DNA of 64,000 nucleotides from an uncultured Mycoplasma sp. GTDB taxonomy: Bacteria > Bacillota_I > Bacilli_A > Mycoplasmatales > Mycoplasmoidaceae. A model generated the notes under the pieces. It was not told where the DNA came from and did no database searches. It saw only the letters and a list, made by a program, of their open reading frames with translations. The DNA lies in assembly GCA_947648205.1 (NCBI GenBank), contig CANSNC010000003.1, positions 1 through 64,000 on the forward strand, in the 5' to 3' direction. Both the position numbers and the translations under genes were made by a program. Positions 10,470-28,678 of the stretch are shown piece by piece. Numbering within the stretch: position 1 is the stretch's first letter; the number at the start of each line of letters is the position of its first letter.

Positions 10470-11063
10470 CTAGTTCCCTTTAAACCAAAAAGATTTATAA
10501 TGAACACCAACAATATATTTTTGTATTTTTAAAGATAAGTCACCTAGAAAAAATCCTGGATCAATATCAATTTCTTTACTACTAACACCTATAATTGTTA
10601 GTAAAAACATATGAGGTTTTTCTCTTGAAAGCATAGGATAAAATCCAATTGAGTCATCAAAGCTTGCACTTCTATAACCACTTGGTAAAACTTCATAGTA
10701 AATTCCTTTTTGGTTATCATTCATTTTAGGAACACTACTATTTAATCCTTGTACAATTTTCTTATTATTTAAGTTTGCGCTTGCTTCTAATGTAGTAGTA
10801 GTAATATTTGCAACAGATCAGTGTAAAAATGGAAAACCAAAAATTTTATTAGCATCATAATCAACAAGTAATAATACATATGATTCAGCACCTGGTATTG
10901 GATCTCATGACATTTCAAAAGAAGTATACTTGCTGTCAACTAATTTAATAGCCTTAGGGTTTAATCATGTATATCCATTTTGATCTTGATTAAAATCTTT
11001 TGAAAAAATTGATTTATTAAACGTATTATTATCACCTTTTATTGTAATATTTCTAAATTCCAT
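10470..11063 (-). CDS. PEBP-like protein, copy B
   Basis: 197 residues. It is a diverged paralogue of the next gene: F-E-M-S-W-D-P-I-P-G-A-E-S-Y-V-L-L-L-V-D-Y-D, then F-L-H-W-S-V-A-N-I, then F-Y-P-M and M-F-L-L-T-I-I-G-V. The D-P/W segment, H-W-x-V-x-N-I and the strand after the pocket are in the same order and spacing as in copy A. The T-H-Y of the pocket is replaced by K-P-H-M. Translated just before copy A (2-nt gap) and 18 nt after the kinase. It may form a heterodimer with copy A, which is inference. Confidence 0.65.
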
Positions 11064-11081
11064 TAATTCTCCTAAATATAT

Positions 11082-12059
11082 TTAATCTTCTGTTATATCA
11101 ATTTTAAATTCCTTATTAAATTTAAATTGTTCTGCATTTGGTTTAATTGCAAGTCTATAGTATCAATGTGGTATAAGATTGTTAAAATTATCATATTGTT
11201 TTAGAACACCTTTAACAATTCTATTCACTTTTAGAATTTCACTTAATCCTTTACTATTAGCTCATAGAGATAATGATAAGCAATTGTAGGCAGTTAACAC
11301 AGCATATTTTAATCAAAAATTGTTAGGAATATTTTTATCGAAATAACCATTTAATACACCTAGACAAAATTCATAACTTATGTCAACATCATACATTTGT
11401 ATTTTAACTAAATCTAAAATAGGATCTTCTACAGTAGCTTTATCAAAATCAATTATTCCAAATTTCAAATCCTTATCAATAATCATATTATTTAAATGAA
11501 AATCATGATGAATGTAACAAGGTACAAAATCATTAATCTTATTAATATTATCATTTATAAAATTAATTAAAATGTTATCATAACCTGTTTTCATTTTAGA
11601 ATTCATATATAAAAGCATTTTTTTCGCTCTTCTTCTTCTAATTAAATTAATAGGAACACAATCTTTTTCATCTAATTTTATTTTATGTATCATATTTAGA
11701 CTACTTCCAGCAATTTTTCCTAACATATATTTTGTTGTTTGTGGCAACAAATTGATCTTGTCTTTTAGAACTTCCCCATCAATCCAAGATTGTATACTAA
11801 AAACATTGTTTTTTTCATTAAAATAACCATAATCAAAATTTTGAGGCTTTTTAAAAGGTAAATTAGAGATTTTTTTTAACAATCTATAAACCAATTGTTT
11901 TCTTGGAAAATTATTATAAGAACCAATTTTTATAAGGTATTCTTCATTCTTATAATTAATCACATGATACTTTATTTCATCAGAATAACCTAAATTTATT
12001 TTAGAATATGTTCTTCATTTTCTATTATTAGTTATAGTTTTTATAGGAGAATTTAGCAT
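11082..12059 (-). CDS. Aminoglycoside/choline phosphotransferase-fold kinase
   Basis: 325 residues. The kinase-like core has the catalytic Brenner motif H-H-D-F-H-L-N-N (about residue 185) and the metal-binding I-I-D-F-D (about residue 203). The N-lobe has Y-L-I-K-I-G, a candidate ATP lysine. The family phosphorylates small molecules (aminoglycosides, choline, thiamine, fructosamine and others); the substrate cannot be told from sequence. Only one UGA codon separates the fragment starting at 11963 from the true start. It leads a likely three-gene operon with two PEBP proteins. The candidate promoter lies over an inverted repeat at 12098-12119. Confidence 0.75.
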
Positions 12060-12092
12060 ATTAATCCCTTAAATAATTAATTTGTTAATTGT

Positions 12093-12119
12093 ATTCTATA
12101 TGTTGTGATTGTAACATAT
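12093..12119 (-). promoter_or_regulatory. Inverted repeat and candidate promoter of the kinase/PEBP operon
   Basis: ATATGTT (12098-12104) and AACATAT (12113-12119) form a perfect 7-bp inverted repeat with 8 nt between the arms, about 40-60 nt upstream of the kinase start. A -10-like TAGAAT (minus strand, 12093-12098) adjoins it. The geometry suits a dimeric repressor operator. The rest of the gap to 12287 is plain AT-rich sequence in which I see nothing else. Confidence 0.4.
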
Positions 12120-12286
12120 GAGCAATAAACTTAAACAAATATTAATTAAATTAATTTTGAAATTAAAATATAGAAATTAATACAATTTTTACATTAAGTA
12201 GTAATAATCTAAATTAAAAATATTAAATTAACAAATTAATATTTAAGCTTGGATTTATTTTATCAAAATTATTAAACATATTATAA

Positions 12287-12317
12287 AAAAATCACTATGA
12301 CTAACCATAGTGATTTT
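12287..12317 (-). terminator. Terminator of the rpoB-rpoC operon
   Basis: AAAATCACTATG and CATAGTGATTTT form a perfect 12-bp stem with a 7-nt loop, 6 nt after the rpoC stop, then a minus-strand T-run. Confidence 0.9.
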
Positions 12318-12323
12318 AAAAAA

Positions 12324-16184
<3,861 letters not shown>

Positions 16185-16186
16185 AA

Positions 16187-20395
<4,209 letters not shown>

Positions 20396-20428
20396 TTAAC
20401 ACCTCTTATGACAAATACAAAACTTTAA

Positions 20429-20456
20429 AATAAAGTTCCAATAACTTTATATTATA
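20429..20456 (-). promoter_or_regulatory. rpoBC promoter -10 and leader inverted repeat
   Basis: A -10-like TATAAT (minus strand, 20451-20456) is followed at once by ATAAAGTT-ATTGG-AACTTTAT, a perfect 8-bp inverted repeat with a 5-nt loop, then TTTT. It falls close to the predicted transcript start. No clear -35 is visible. Confidence 0.4.
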
Positions 20457-20543
20457 TATTAAAATGGGCAAAAAAATAAAAAACATTATACATTAAAATT
20501 TTAGAAAGTAAATCAAATATTAAAAATATTTTTGAAAAATAAA

Positions 20544-20567
20544 AAATGATAAGCGAACTTATCATTT
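20544..20567 (-). terminator. Terminator after pyk
   Basis: AAATGATAAG and CTTATCATTT, a perfect 10-bp stem with a CGAA-type tetraloop and T-run, 7 nt after the pyk stop. Confidence 0.85.
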
Positions 20568-20573
20568 AAATTA

Positions 20574-22073
20574 TTAACTTTCAAAAATTTTATTGTCAGA
20601 AATCACTATACATTTATTTTCATCTTGTGGAATGATTCCTTTAACTTTTTTCACCATTTCTTTTACAAAATTTAAATCTGTGCTTATTTTATCAACATAA
20701 ATTGTATTTACAGCATAATGTATTGAAAAACATCTTTTTAATTCAGGATTATCTGTAATAACAAAAATCGATGCAGCAGGTCTAATATTTGATAGTGCAA
20801 TTATTTCATCTCTTGTATTTCCAATATATACTATTGCTCCATATAAAAATGGTTCATTAAAAATATCTCTTTTAGGTGCAATCAAGTTTGCAACTTTTTG
20901 AACAGTTTTTCCAAAAGGTGTATTATGAAATCTTGTATGAGCAAAATAAACATTAAGTGATCTATCATAATCAAATAATTTTTCAGATGAACGATTTATT
21001 GTGCTCATCACTTCAACTGCATTAACAGGATATAATCCATTTGCTGTTTCTCCAGACAACATTGTACAATCAGAGCCACGTTCAACTGCAAAAAATACAT
21101 CAGTAACTTCAGCTCTTGTAGCTTGTAATCTTGTTTCTAATGAATCAAGCATTTGAGTTGCAATTATAACTGTTTTAGCTTTATGTCTACAAGCTTTAAT
21201 CATATACTTTTCATAATAAGGTACTTCATAGTAAGGTATTTCTAAACCAAGGTCACCCCTTGCCACCATAATTGAATCTGAAGCATCAATAATTTCATCA
21301 ATTGCATTTATTGCATTCATTGTTTCAATTTTTGAAATAATTTGAATATGACTTGCATTATTATTATTTAATATTTTTCTAATTTCATGAACATTTTGTG
21401 GACTATTTACAAAAGACGCAGCTATAAAATCAAAATCGTTTTCAATTGCAAATATAATATCATTGTAATCTTGTTCAGACATGAAAGGTATTGAATAATT
21501 TGCATTAGGCAAATTAATTCTTTTATTAGTTTTTAATAAATGTTCATTTTTAGCAACAGTTATTATATAACCTTCTTCTACATTAACTTCTTGTGCAATT
21601 AATTTAAGTTTCCCATCATCTACAAATATAATATCACCAACATTAACATCTCTTGCCATATTATATAATCCACTAGCATCATAAACACTAAATTTAGTTG
21701 AATCACCTACAATTTTATCAACAGTATAAATTGTAACTTCTGATTCTTTTTCAACTAAAACTTGACCATTCTTAATTTCATTCACTCTTATTTCTGGACC
21801 TTTAGTGTCTAAAATAAACCCAATATTAAGATTCTTTTCCTCTGCTACTTCTCTAGCCAATTTAATTTTAATTCCTTGTTCTTCATAAGTTCCATGAGAG
21901 AAATTAAATCTTACAGCATTAACACCAGCATCATATAATTTTGAAAGTTTATCTTTTGCTTCTAAAATTTGATCACCATATTTTGGGTCATTAAACTGTT
22001 CGTAAGTAAAAATTTTACCAGTGATTGATGGACCAATTGTTGCAATAATTTTTGTTTTCTTTAAACTATTCAT
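20574..22073 (-). CDS. pyk: Pyruvate kinase
   Basis: 499 residues. It converts phosphoenolpyruvate and ADP to pyruvate and ATP at the end of glycolysis. Motifs: K-I-I-A-T-I-G-P-S, V-R-F-N-F-S-H-G-T, D-T-K-G-P-E-I-R, the active-site I-I-S-K-I-E-T, V-A-R-G-D-L-G-L-E-I-P-Y, A-T-Q-M-L-D-S, and G-S-D-C-T-M-L-S-G-E-T-A-N-G. There is no in-frame UGA in this gene. The C-terminal PEP-utiliser domain seen in Bacillus is absent. AAAGGATG precedes the start, with a -10-like TATAAT about 30 nt upstream. Confidence 0.97.
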   Translation of the reverse strand: MNSLKKTKIIATIGPSITGKIFTYEQFNDPKYGDQILEAKDKLSKLYDAGVNAVRFNFSHGTYEEQGIKIKLAREVAEEKNLNIGFILDTKGPEIRVNEIKNGQVLVEKESEVTIYTVDKIVGDSTKFSVYDASGLYNMARDVNVGDIIFVDDGKLKLIAQEVNVEEGYIITVAKNEHLLKTNKRINLPNANYSIPFMSEQDYNDIIFAIENDFDFIAASFVNSPQNVHEIRKILNNNNASHIQIISKIETMNAINAIDEIIDASDSIMVARGDLGLEIPYYEVPYYEKYMIKACRHKAKTVIIATQMLDSLETRLQATRAEVTDVFFAVERGSDCTMLSGETANGLYPVNAVEVMSTINRSSEKLFDYDRSLNVYFAHTRFHNTPFGKTVQKVANLIAPKRDIFNEPFLYGAIVYIGNTRDEIIALSNIRPAASIFVITDNPELKRCFSIHYAVNTIYVDKISTDLNFVKEMVKKVKGIIPQDENKCIVISDNKIFES

Positions 22074-22160
22074 ATTTCATCCTTTATCATCATTGTAAAT
22101 ATCATTATAAATTACTATTTTTTAAAATATTCTATAAAAGTAAATTATTTTACAATAAAA

Positions 22161-22186
22161 AAATTAACACATACAAGTGCTAATTT
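22161..22186 (-). terminator. Terminator after CPBP-like protein 1
   Basis: Minus-strand AAATTAGCAC and GTGTTAATTT form a 10-bp stem with one G-U pair and a 6-nt loop, followed by TTTTTTT. Confidence 0.7.
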
Positions 22187-22211
22187 CTAATAAAAACAAA
22201 ATAAATATAAT

Positions 22212-23405
22212 TTAATTTGTAAAAGATAATATAAATCAAACAAGTGATAATAGAAAATTAATCAACATACATGGCACTAAATTTCTAGTTAAATAATAAA
22301 TTATTGCACTTATTAATCCTAATGGTATGTAGTATGAAATATCCATATAACTTTTACCATTATATGATAATGAAACAATTGAATAATATATTATTGATGC
22401 TATGATCCCAAATACTGAATAGTTGCAAAATAATAAAACAAAATATCTATAAAATATTTCTACAAACAAGGGTCCAACAAAAAGCCCTGCAATAAACATA
22501 TTTACAATTCTAACAATATTGATACTATTGGTATTCATGGATACAGAATTATAAGATTGATAATTTTTTTTTGATTGAATAGTATTTTTCAAAAAGGTAC
22601 TAGCATATTCTAATCCAAAACATACTGCAAAGCCAATTGCAACTATCAATAATGTTATTCATCAATTATTACTTGAAAATGCCTTTTTAAATCATGTTTT
22701 AAATTCAACATTATTTCATGCAAAAATAATAACTAGAGCAAATATTATTAAATGTTGAAAGATACTTACCAATGAATAGGAAAAAACATAACTCAAGTAT
22801 GTGTTATATTCCATATAATTAGAACCTCTATTTAACATAAAAAGCACTACAGAATTTATTAAATGACCAAACATCAAGATATAAAAAATAATAAAAAATA
22901 CAAATATTTTTTTCTTTTTTAATATTTTTTCCTTACTACGTGCATAAGTTAAAAGTGGTATTAATGATAAAAGAATAGTAAAAACAGTACATGCAATTAT
23001 AGTTATATTCATTGTTGCATCATTAGTAGAAATGTCAAGAATTGCAGCAACAAATTGAAAAGCAAACAATAAGAAAAATGGTAAAATTCCATCTTTAGAA
23101 GGTAATTTAAAATTATCTCTATATCCATATCTATTTGATATTTTATATCTCAATAAATTTTTTGGATTATCATTTGTTTCTTCTGTTTCACTATTGGAAT
23201 TTTGTGTATCCAAAATTCCATCATATAATGATGGTCCTTTATTTGCAAAACAATTATAACTTTCATCGTTTTCAAGATTATTTAATTGTTTATCTAATTC
23301 AGATTCAACATTTAAATTTTTGTTTTCCTCTTTTTCATTTTTTGAATTGTTAGAATTTGAATCAAAATGTAGATAACCAATTGAAGTATTTATAGTTTTA
23401 AACAT
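22212..23405 (-). CDS. CPBP-family membrane protein, catalytic site degenerate
   Basis: 397 residues. An acidic, Asn-rich cytoplasmic N-terminus (about 100 residues) is followed by about eight hydrophobic spans. The region matching the E-E-x-x-x-R motif of CPBP (CAAX protease and bacteriocin-processing) proteins reads V-E-I-F-Y-R, so one glutamate is lost. The motif-2 histidine (F-x-x-x-H) is replaced by a Ser/Tyr stretch, and the motif-3 H-x-x-x-N reads N-F-L-L-S. Its neighbour at 23508 shares the layout and keeps all three sites. I infer a non-catalytic paralogue, perhaps a partner or scaffold. Two UGA codons encode Trp. Confidence 0.65.
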
Positions 23406-23473
23406 TCTTAAAAATCCATTTTAATAATTATGAATTATAAAAATTATACCAATTAATTTATATTATAAAAACA

Positions 23474-23503
23474 AAAACTAACACTATAATGTGTTAGTTG
23501 AAA
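23474..23503 (-). terminator. Terminator after CPBP protease 2
   Basis: ACTAACAC and GTGTTAGT, perfect 8-bp stem with a 6-nt loop, just after the stop at 23508, then a minus-strand TTTTTG run. Confidence 0.75.
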
Positions 23504-23507
23504 ATCT

Positions 23508-24521
23508 TTACATTGTTAAAATTAATATAAAAGATAATAAATTACCAATAAAATGAATTGCTATACAAGGTGTTAAATTTCTAAAATAATAGTAAATAAA
23601 TCCATTTACTATTCCTAAAGAAAAATATGGAAAGATATTTACAAAATCTCCATTTGCTGCAACATGAAGAAATGCAAAATAAATTGTTGAACAAAAATAT
23701 CCTCATATAGAATGATTAAAAAATAATGAAACAAAATATCTATAAATTACTTCTTCAAATATTGGTGCAACAATAACTGCTGAAATAAATAAAGTTACAA
23801 CTCCAAAAGTAGTATTTGTCATTTTAATAAGTGAAGACTGATTTTCAGAAACAGATCCATTATTAGAAATTGCATTAGGAATCAAATTTAAAACATATTG
23901 TAATAAGTAAAATATTCCAAATCCAACTGCAATTATAATAAATGTTATTCATAAATTTCTCTTTAAAAATGACTTTTTTCATCATACTTTCACTACAATA
24001 TTTTTTTTAATAAAAAACCAAACTATTAGTAATAAAGCAATAGAATTTAATAGTTCAAGAGCTAAAGTCATTGTTGTATATTCATTAGAATTACTATCTA
24101 ATTTAAATAAAATTGCTATTAAGGTGGAAATAATGAGCAAAAATATTCTCATAAATGGAAAAGCAATAAAAAATATGTATATTTTCTTTTTGTTCAATAC
24201 TTTAAATTTATTATAAACTATTCAAATAAAGGCCATCATCCCTAGCAAAATAGATGAAATATTGTAATAAAAATTATATGTAGATTTGTTTGCAATTAAA
24301 AAACTCATTAATAAAGAAATAAAAAATGGTAGAAAAAACAATAAAAAGAATAATGGTAATACAATTTGCTTAATATCTAACTTAAAGTTATCTATAAAAC
24401 CATATCTTTTTATTGCTTTATGAATTAATTTATTTTCATTTATAACACTAGTTTCAATTTTAAAATATTCATCCATATCTTGATCTAAAACATTATTGTT
24501 TTTTTTAAAAATATTATACAT
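23508..24521 (-). CDS. CPBP-family intramembrane metalloprotease
   Basis: 337 residues. It belongs to the CAAX-protease/bacteriocin-processing fold. Motif 1 is complete: P-I-F-E-E-V-I-Y-R-Y-F (about residues 251-261). Motif 2 follows as F-A-F-L-H-V-A-A-N, and motif 3 as H-F-I-G-N near the C-terminus. A charged N-terminus of about 45 residues precedes roughly eight spans. The shared sequence K-x-x-x-R-Y-G-F/Y-x-D-N-F-K-L before the first span shows that it and the next gene are paralogues. Substrates are unknown; in other bacteria such enzymes act on peptides or membrane proteins. Three UGA codons encode Trp. Confidence 0.8.
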
Positions 24522-24575
24522 AATTTGACCTATTATTTTTTGTAAAATTATAACACTTTATATTAATGTAAAAAA

Positions 24576-25424
24576 TTACTCTACCAAAATAATAGATGGA
24601 TTAAGGTATCTATTTAATATTGATGCAAAATATGGTTCTTTAGCTTTTAATGCTTCAATATCTTTATTCAAAAGAGTTTGACCATAATTTTTTCATGCTT
24701 GTGGAGTTGGATCAACTTCATAAATCATAAACATTATTCTTCTCAAAAAATCAGCACTTTCAAACATCAATCCTTGCCCATTAACATTTACACCATTTCT
24801 TATTTTTACAACTGATATTCTATAATAGTCAACATTTCTTTCAGTAGTTTTTGAAATATTACCAATAGATAAATTATTAAAATCATATTGTCTAAAAAAA
24901 CTTCTAATGATTTTACTATAACTTTTTCAATCCATGTGACCACTAATATTAATCAATATAGTAGCAGATTTAAATTTTTCAGATTTTTCTTTTTCAAAAG
25001 CCAACATATAATTTGGAGAAATATTATTTAGATAATTAGGAACACTTGGAACACCACCAACTGGAGCCAATTTTACATGCATTTTTTTCAAGTTATTAAC
25101 TTTTAATAAACTAACTTTAACATCATTAAATCATGTTTCTTTAATATAATCTTCAATTGTTTTAAACTCATTGAATTTATCACCATTTCTTTCAACAATT
25201 CTATGACTTGCTAGTGTTAGTTGTGGGAATGTTTCAACCTTATTTGATTTTGCAACCATTTCTTGAATTAATTTTTTATATTTATCACCTGGATATTCTA
25301 AAATGATATCAACAAGTTCTTCTAAATATCATTCATCAATATACACAATCATTTTTGGATTAATAACAATTTTTGTTACCTGAGATTTTATTAAGTTATT
25401 TTGTTTACTTTTTTTTGTTGCCAT
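24576..25424 (-). CDS. MoxR-partner protein with degenerate VWA-like motif
   Basis: 282 residues, no obvious membrane span. It starts 7 nt after the MoxR ATPase gene stops. Near residues 155-165, a hydrophobic strand runs into N-I-S-G-H-M-D. This resembles the metal-site motif D-x-S-G-S-M of von Willebrand A domains, with Asp changed to Asn and the second Ser to His. MoxR ATPases are usually encoded beside VWA proteins, which supports the reading. The N-terminal 110 residues match nothing I know. If the comparison is right, this is a VWA domain that has lost metal binding. If not, it is an orphan protein. Confidence 0.5.
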
Positions 25425-25431
25425 AATTTAT

Positions 25432-26460
25432 TTACTTTTTTGAAGAATTTTTAGATTTAATTGTTACTATTTCTTTTTGTTTTAATGGTTCTGAAGTTGA
25501 ATTTGTAGTCTGTTTTGAATCATTATTTGCAACATTAGCAGCAGCTTTATTTTTTGCTTTTTGTTCTGCTTCAGATATTAATCCAAGAATTCTATCTTTA
25601 ATTTTAGGTAAAGCATTCTTTAAAATAGTCATTTCAAAAGCTTCTCTTCATGTATAACCACTTTGAACTAATCTTAAACCTAAGATTAAAGATCTTGTTG
25701 AACAGATTAATGGTAATTTTTCATTAAATACTATTCTTCTAGCCATTAAAAATCTATCAAAATAATATTTACCATTAATATAACCTCTAGAAAATCTTTC
25801 TTCTAATTTTTCATCATAAGGCATTTCTAAAAAAATAAATCTATCAAGTGTTGCAATATCTAATTGTTGACGAGCTGTATATCCTGTTCCAATATCAATA
25901 CCATTAGTGTTACCAGCTCCAATTAACCTAAATTTTTCATGAGCAAAAACTCTACCATTTGGGAAATCTAAAAATTTATTTGCTAATGCAGCATTAATAA
26001 TAATCAATGCTTCTGGGTTAGATGCATCCATTTCATCAAATAAAAATAATCCACCATTTTTAAAACATTTATAAAAATCTGTTTCTATATAGTCGCCTTT
26101 AGCACTTTTAAATCCAATTAATTTATATGGTTCAAGAATAGCACCACTAAAATAAAAATCTAATTTTAATGCTTTAGCAATTTCTTGAGCCATATATGTT
26201 TTTCCAGTACCTGGCATAGAATACAAATAAACATTAAAATCTTTTGCAATAAGTTTTAATACTTTTTCAAATAAAAAGTGTTGTTTTTTTATTCCTGGAA
26301 CTTCTATTTGTCTAATATTCATTGATTCTAATGTTTGCTTTAACTCTTTAGAAGAAATTCCTGTTTCAATATGTTCTATTATATCTTTTGACACACCTAA
26401 TATTTTTTCATCAATTATTTCTGAAACAATTTCTTTAATTTTATTTTTATTAGTAAACAT
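25432..26460 (-). CDS. MoxR-type AAA+ ATPase
   Basis: 342 residues. The Walker A motif is S-M-P-G-T-G-K-T (about residues 80-87), Walker B L-F-L-F-D-E-M-D, and sensor 1 G-A-G-N-T-N. An arginine-finger region follows in T-L-D-R-F, close to the ORF-wide MoxR pattern I-D-x-A-T-L-D-R. The C-terminal 60 residues are Lys/Ala/Asn/Ser-rich and low in complexity. MoxR proteins act as chaperone-like remodelers that load or activate partner complexes. The partner here is most likely the next gene. An 80-residue helical segment precedes the ATPase core. One UGA (Trp). Confidence 0.82.
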
Positions 26461-26560
26461 TCCAACTCCACCTATAAATACATAACAAAACTAATCAAAT
26501 TATACAATATATGTCAATTATTAATGTCACAAATTGGGAAAAATGACATAATTTATAGAT

Positions 26561-26615
26561 AAAAAAGAGCATTATAGACATTTTGTGAACCAATATTGCC
26601 TAAAATGCTTTTTTA
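26561..26615 (-). terminator. Probable terminator after nadE
   Basis: AAAAAGCATTTT and the AATGCTCTTTTTT arm can pair across a long loop that itself holds CATTTT/AAAATG. It ends in a minus-strand T-run. The fold is less clean than others in the window. Confidence 0.5.
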
Positions 26616-26640
26616 AAAATATGCTTTCTAAAAAATGTAA

Positions 26641-27387
26641 TTATATAATTTTGCCTTTTTGCAAAGGAGAAGCTGGAAGTTTTCTTTTATGATCTGTATC
26701 AATTTGCAATTTAATTATTTGCACTAAATCCTTATTGTCAATAAAGTTACCAAGCAAAAAATCATCAATAATATTATACTCAACTCCAAGATCTTCTTCA
26801 TCAGTTTGATTAGGTCTTAATCCAGCAGTTGGTTTTTTATTTATAATTTTTTCAGGAACACCTAATATTTTGGCACATTCTTTAATATATGATTTTGGAA
26901 AATTTACTAATGGCAATATATCGCAACCACTATCACCATATTTTGTAAAATATCCTGTAACAAATTCAGCTGCATTTGATGTGCCACAAACTAAAAATTT
27001 TTTATCTTGTGCATGAGAATACATTGAAACCATTCTAAGTCTAGCTTTAAGATTTCCTTTAGATTGTTCAGTTAATCCCATTGGTAACACTTTAAGAAAA
27101 GTATTGTACACTTTTTCCAAATCTACATCTATATTTTGCACATTATTAAAAGTATCTAAAACTAATTTTGCATCATCAATATCTTCTTGAGAATTTTCAA
27201 TGTGCATAGTTAATGCTAAAGATTTATGTGGAAAATAACGATTTGCTATTGCACATAAAAGTGCTGAATCAATACCACCTGAAACCCCAAATATAATTCC
27301 TTGAGATCCTGTAGTATCAAGATACTCATTTAATCAACTAACTATTGAGTCTATTTTTTTACTATAATCAATTACTTTTTTATTCAT
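26641..27387 (-). CDS. nadE: NAD(+) synthetase (ammonia-dependent type)
   Basis: 248 residues. It amidates nicotinate adenine dinucleotide to NAD with ATP. The pyrophosphatase loop is G-V-S-G-G-I-D-S-A (about residues 37-45). Downstream are S-N-A-A-E-F-V-T-G-Y-F-T-K-Y-G-D-S-G-C-D-I-L-P and K-K-P-T-A-G-L-R-P-N-Q-T-D-E, both characteristic. No glutaminase domain is attached, so ammonia is the likely nitrogen source. The start lies 5 nt after the obg stop. Confidence 0.95.
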
Positions 27388-27392
27388 AAATA

Positions 27393-28676
27393 TTAGTCTA
27401 CAATATATTCAATATCTTCTATTATAAAGACATCTCCTTTTATTGCTCCAAATTCCTTTAATTTTTTTTCTATTTCATCTAGTTGAATTTTTTGATTAAA
27501 CCTCACAACATTATCATCAGTTGTCTGGGGAATTCTATTATACCAATAATGAATCTTAGGTGATGTAACTTTTCACAATTTATCATCAACTCTTACAATA
27601 GTTATTTTACCATCAAGTTCTTTTTCTACTTTTATTAATTTATATGAATTTACATTATTTTCTTTTTCAATTTCTCATTCATTTTTGTATTTTAAATATT
27701 CTTCAAATATATCTTTTAATAAACCATTAATATTTTGTCCATTCAATGCACTTATTTTATATAGTTTTTTATTTTTTAAATGTTTTTTTAATTTTTCAAA
27801 GTTTTTTTCTCCATTCTTAGTATCCATCTTATTTGCAACTATATAAATACATTTATTTAATAATTCATGTTTATATTTGACTAATTCATTATTAATTGTT
27901 TCATAAGCTGAAATAACATCATTATTATCAATATCATCCATTGAAATAATATGAATTAAAAAATGACAACGCTCAATATGTTTTAAAAATTCAAACCCTA
28001 ATCCAACACCATGACTTGCTCCCTCAATCAAACCAGGAATGTCAGCAAATATTAAATTATTATCATCATATTGAACAACGCCAAGCACTGGAAACAACGT
28101 AGTAAATTGGTAATTACCAATTTTTGATTTTGCATTTGAAATTTGATTAATGAATGTTGATTTACCAGCATTAGGTAATCCAACTAACCCAACATCAGCA
28201 ATATATTTTAATTCAAGTTCAACTTTTAATTGTTGACCCTTATCTCCATTTTCAAAAAGTGTTGGAGCTTTATTGTAACTAGATTTAAAAAAAGCATTTC
28301 CATGACCACCTCTACCGCCTTTACAAATTATGTATTGTTGATTAGTTTTTAAAATATCTACAATTATTGAATTATCCTTTGTATTTTTAATAATAGTACC
28401 TACTGGTACTTTTACAAATACATCATTACCATCAGCGCCATGACAAAGTTTAGAGCCACCATTTTCTCCATTTTCAGCAGATATTTTTTTAATGTATCTA
28501 AAATCAAAAAGAGTATTTATGTTGTGATCTCCAATAATAATCACATCTCCACCTCTTCCACCATCTCCACCTCATGGACCACCTTCAGGATAGTGCGCTT
28601 CTTTTCTTCAACTAATTACACCATTCCCTCCATCACCGGCCTTTAATTCAAGTATACATTTATCAACAAATTTCAT
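27393..28676 (-). CDS. obgE: Obg-family GTPase
   Basis: 427 residues. It is a ribosome-assembly and stress-linked GTPase. The glycine-rich Obg domain opens the protein (G-D-G-G-N-G, W-G-G-D-G-G-R-G-G-D-V). The G domain follows: P-loop G-L-P-N-A-G-K-S-T, switch I with F-T-T-L-F-P, D-I-P-G-L-I-E-G-A, and N-K-M-D. The last 90 residues form the OCT domain found in Gram-positive Obg, reached only by reading a UGA as Trp after K-Y-K-N-E. Obg binds (p)ppGpp in other bacteria, which would link it to Rsh here. Gene order membrane protein-obg-nadE looks like one operon. Confidence 0.95.
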
Positions 28677-28678
28677 TT

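Noticed and set aside
12118-12180. 20-codon plus-strand ORF in the kinase-rpoC gap
   Set aside because: No ribosome binding site, simple AT-driven composition.
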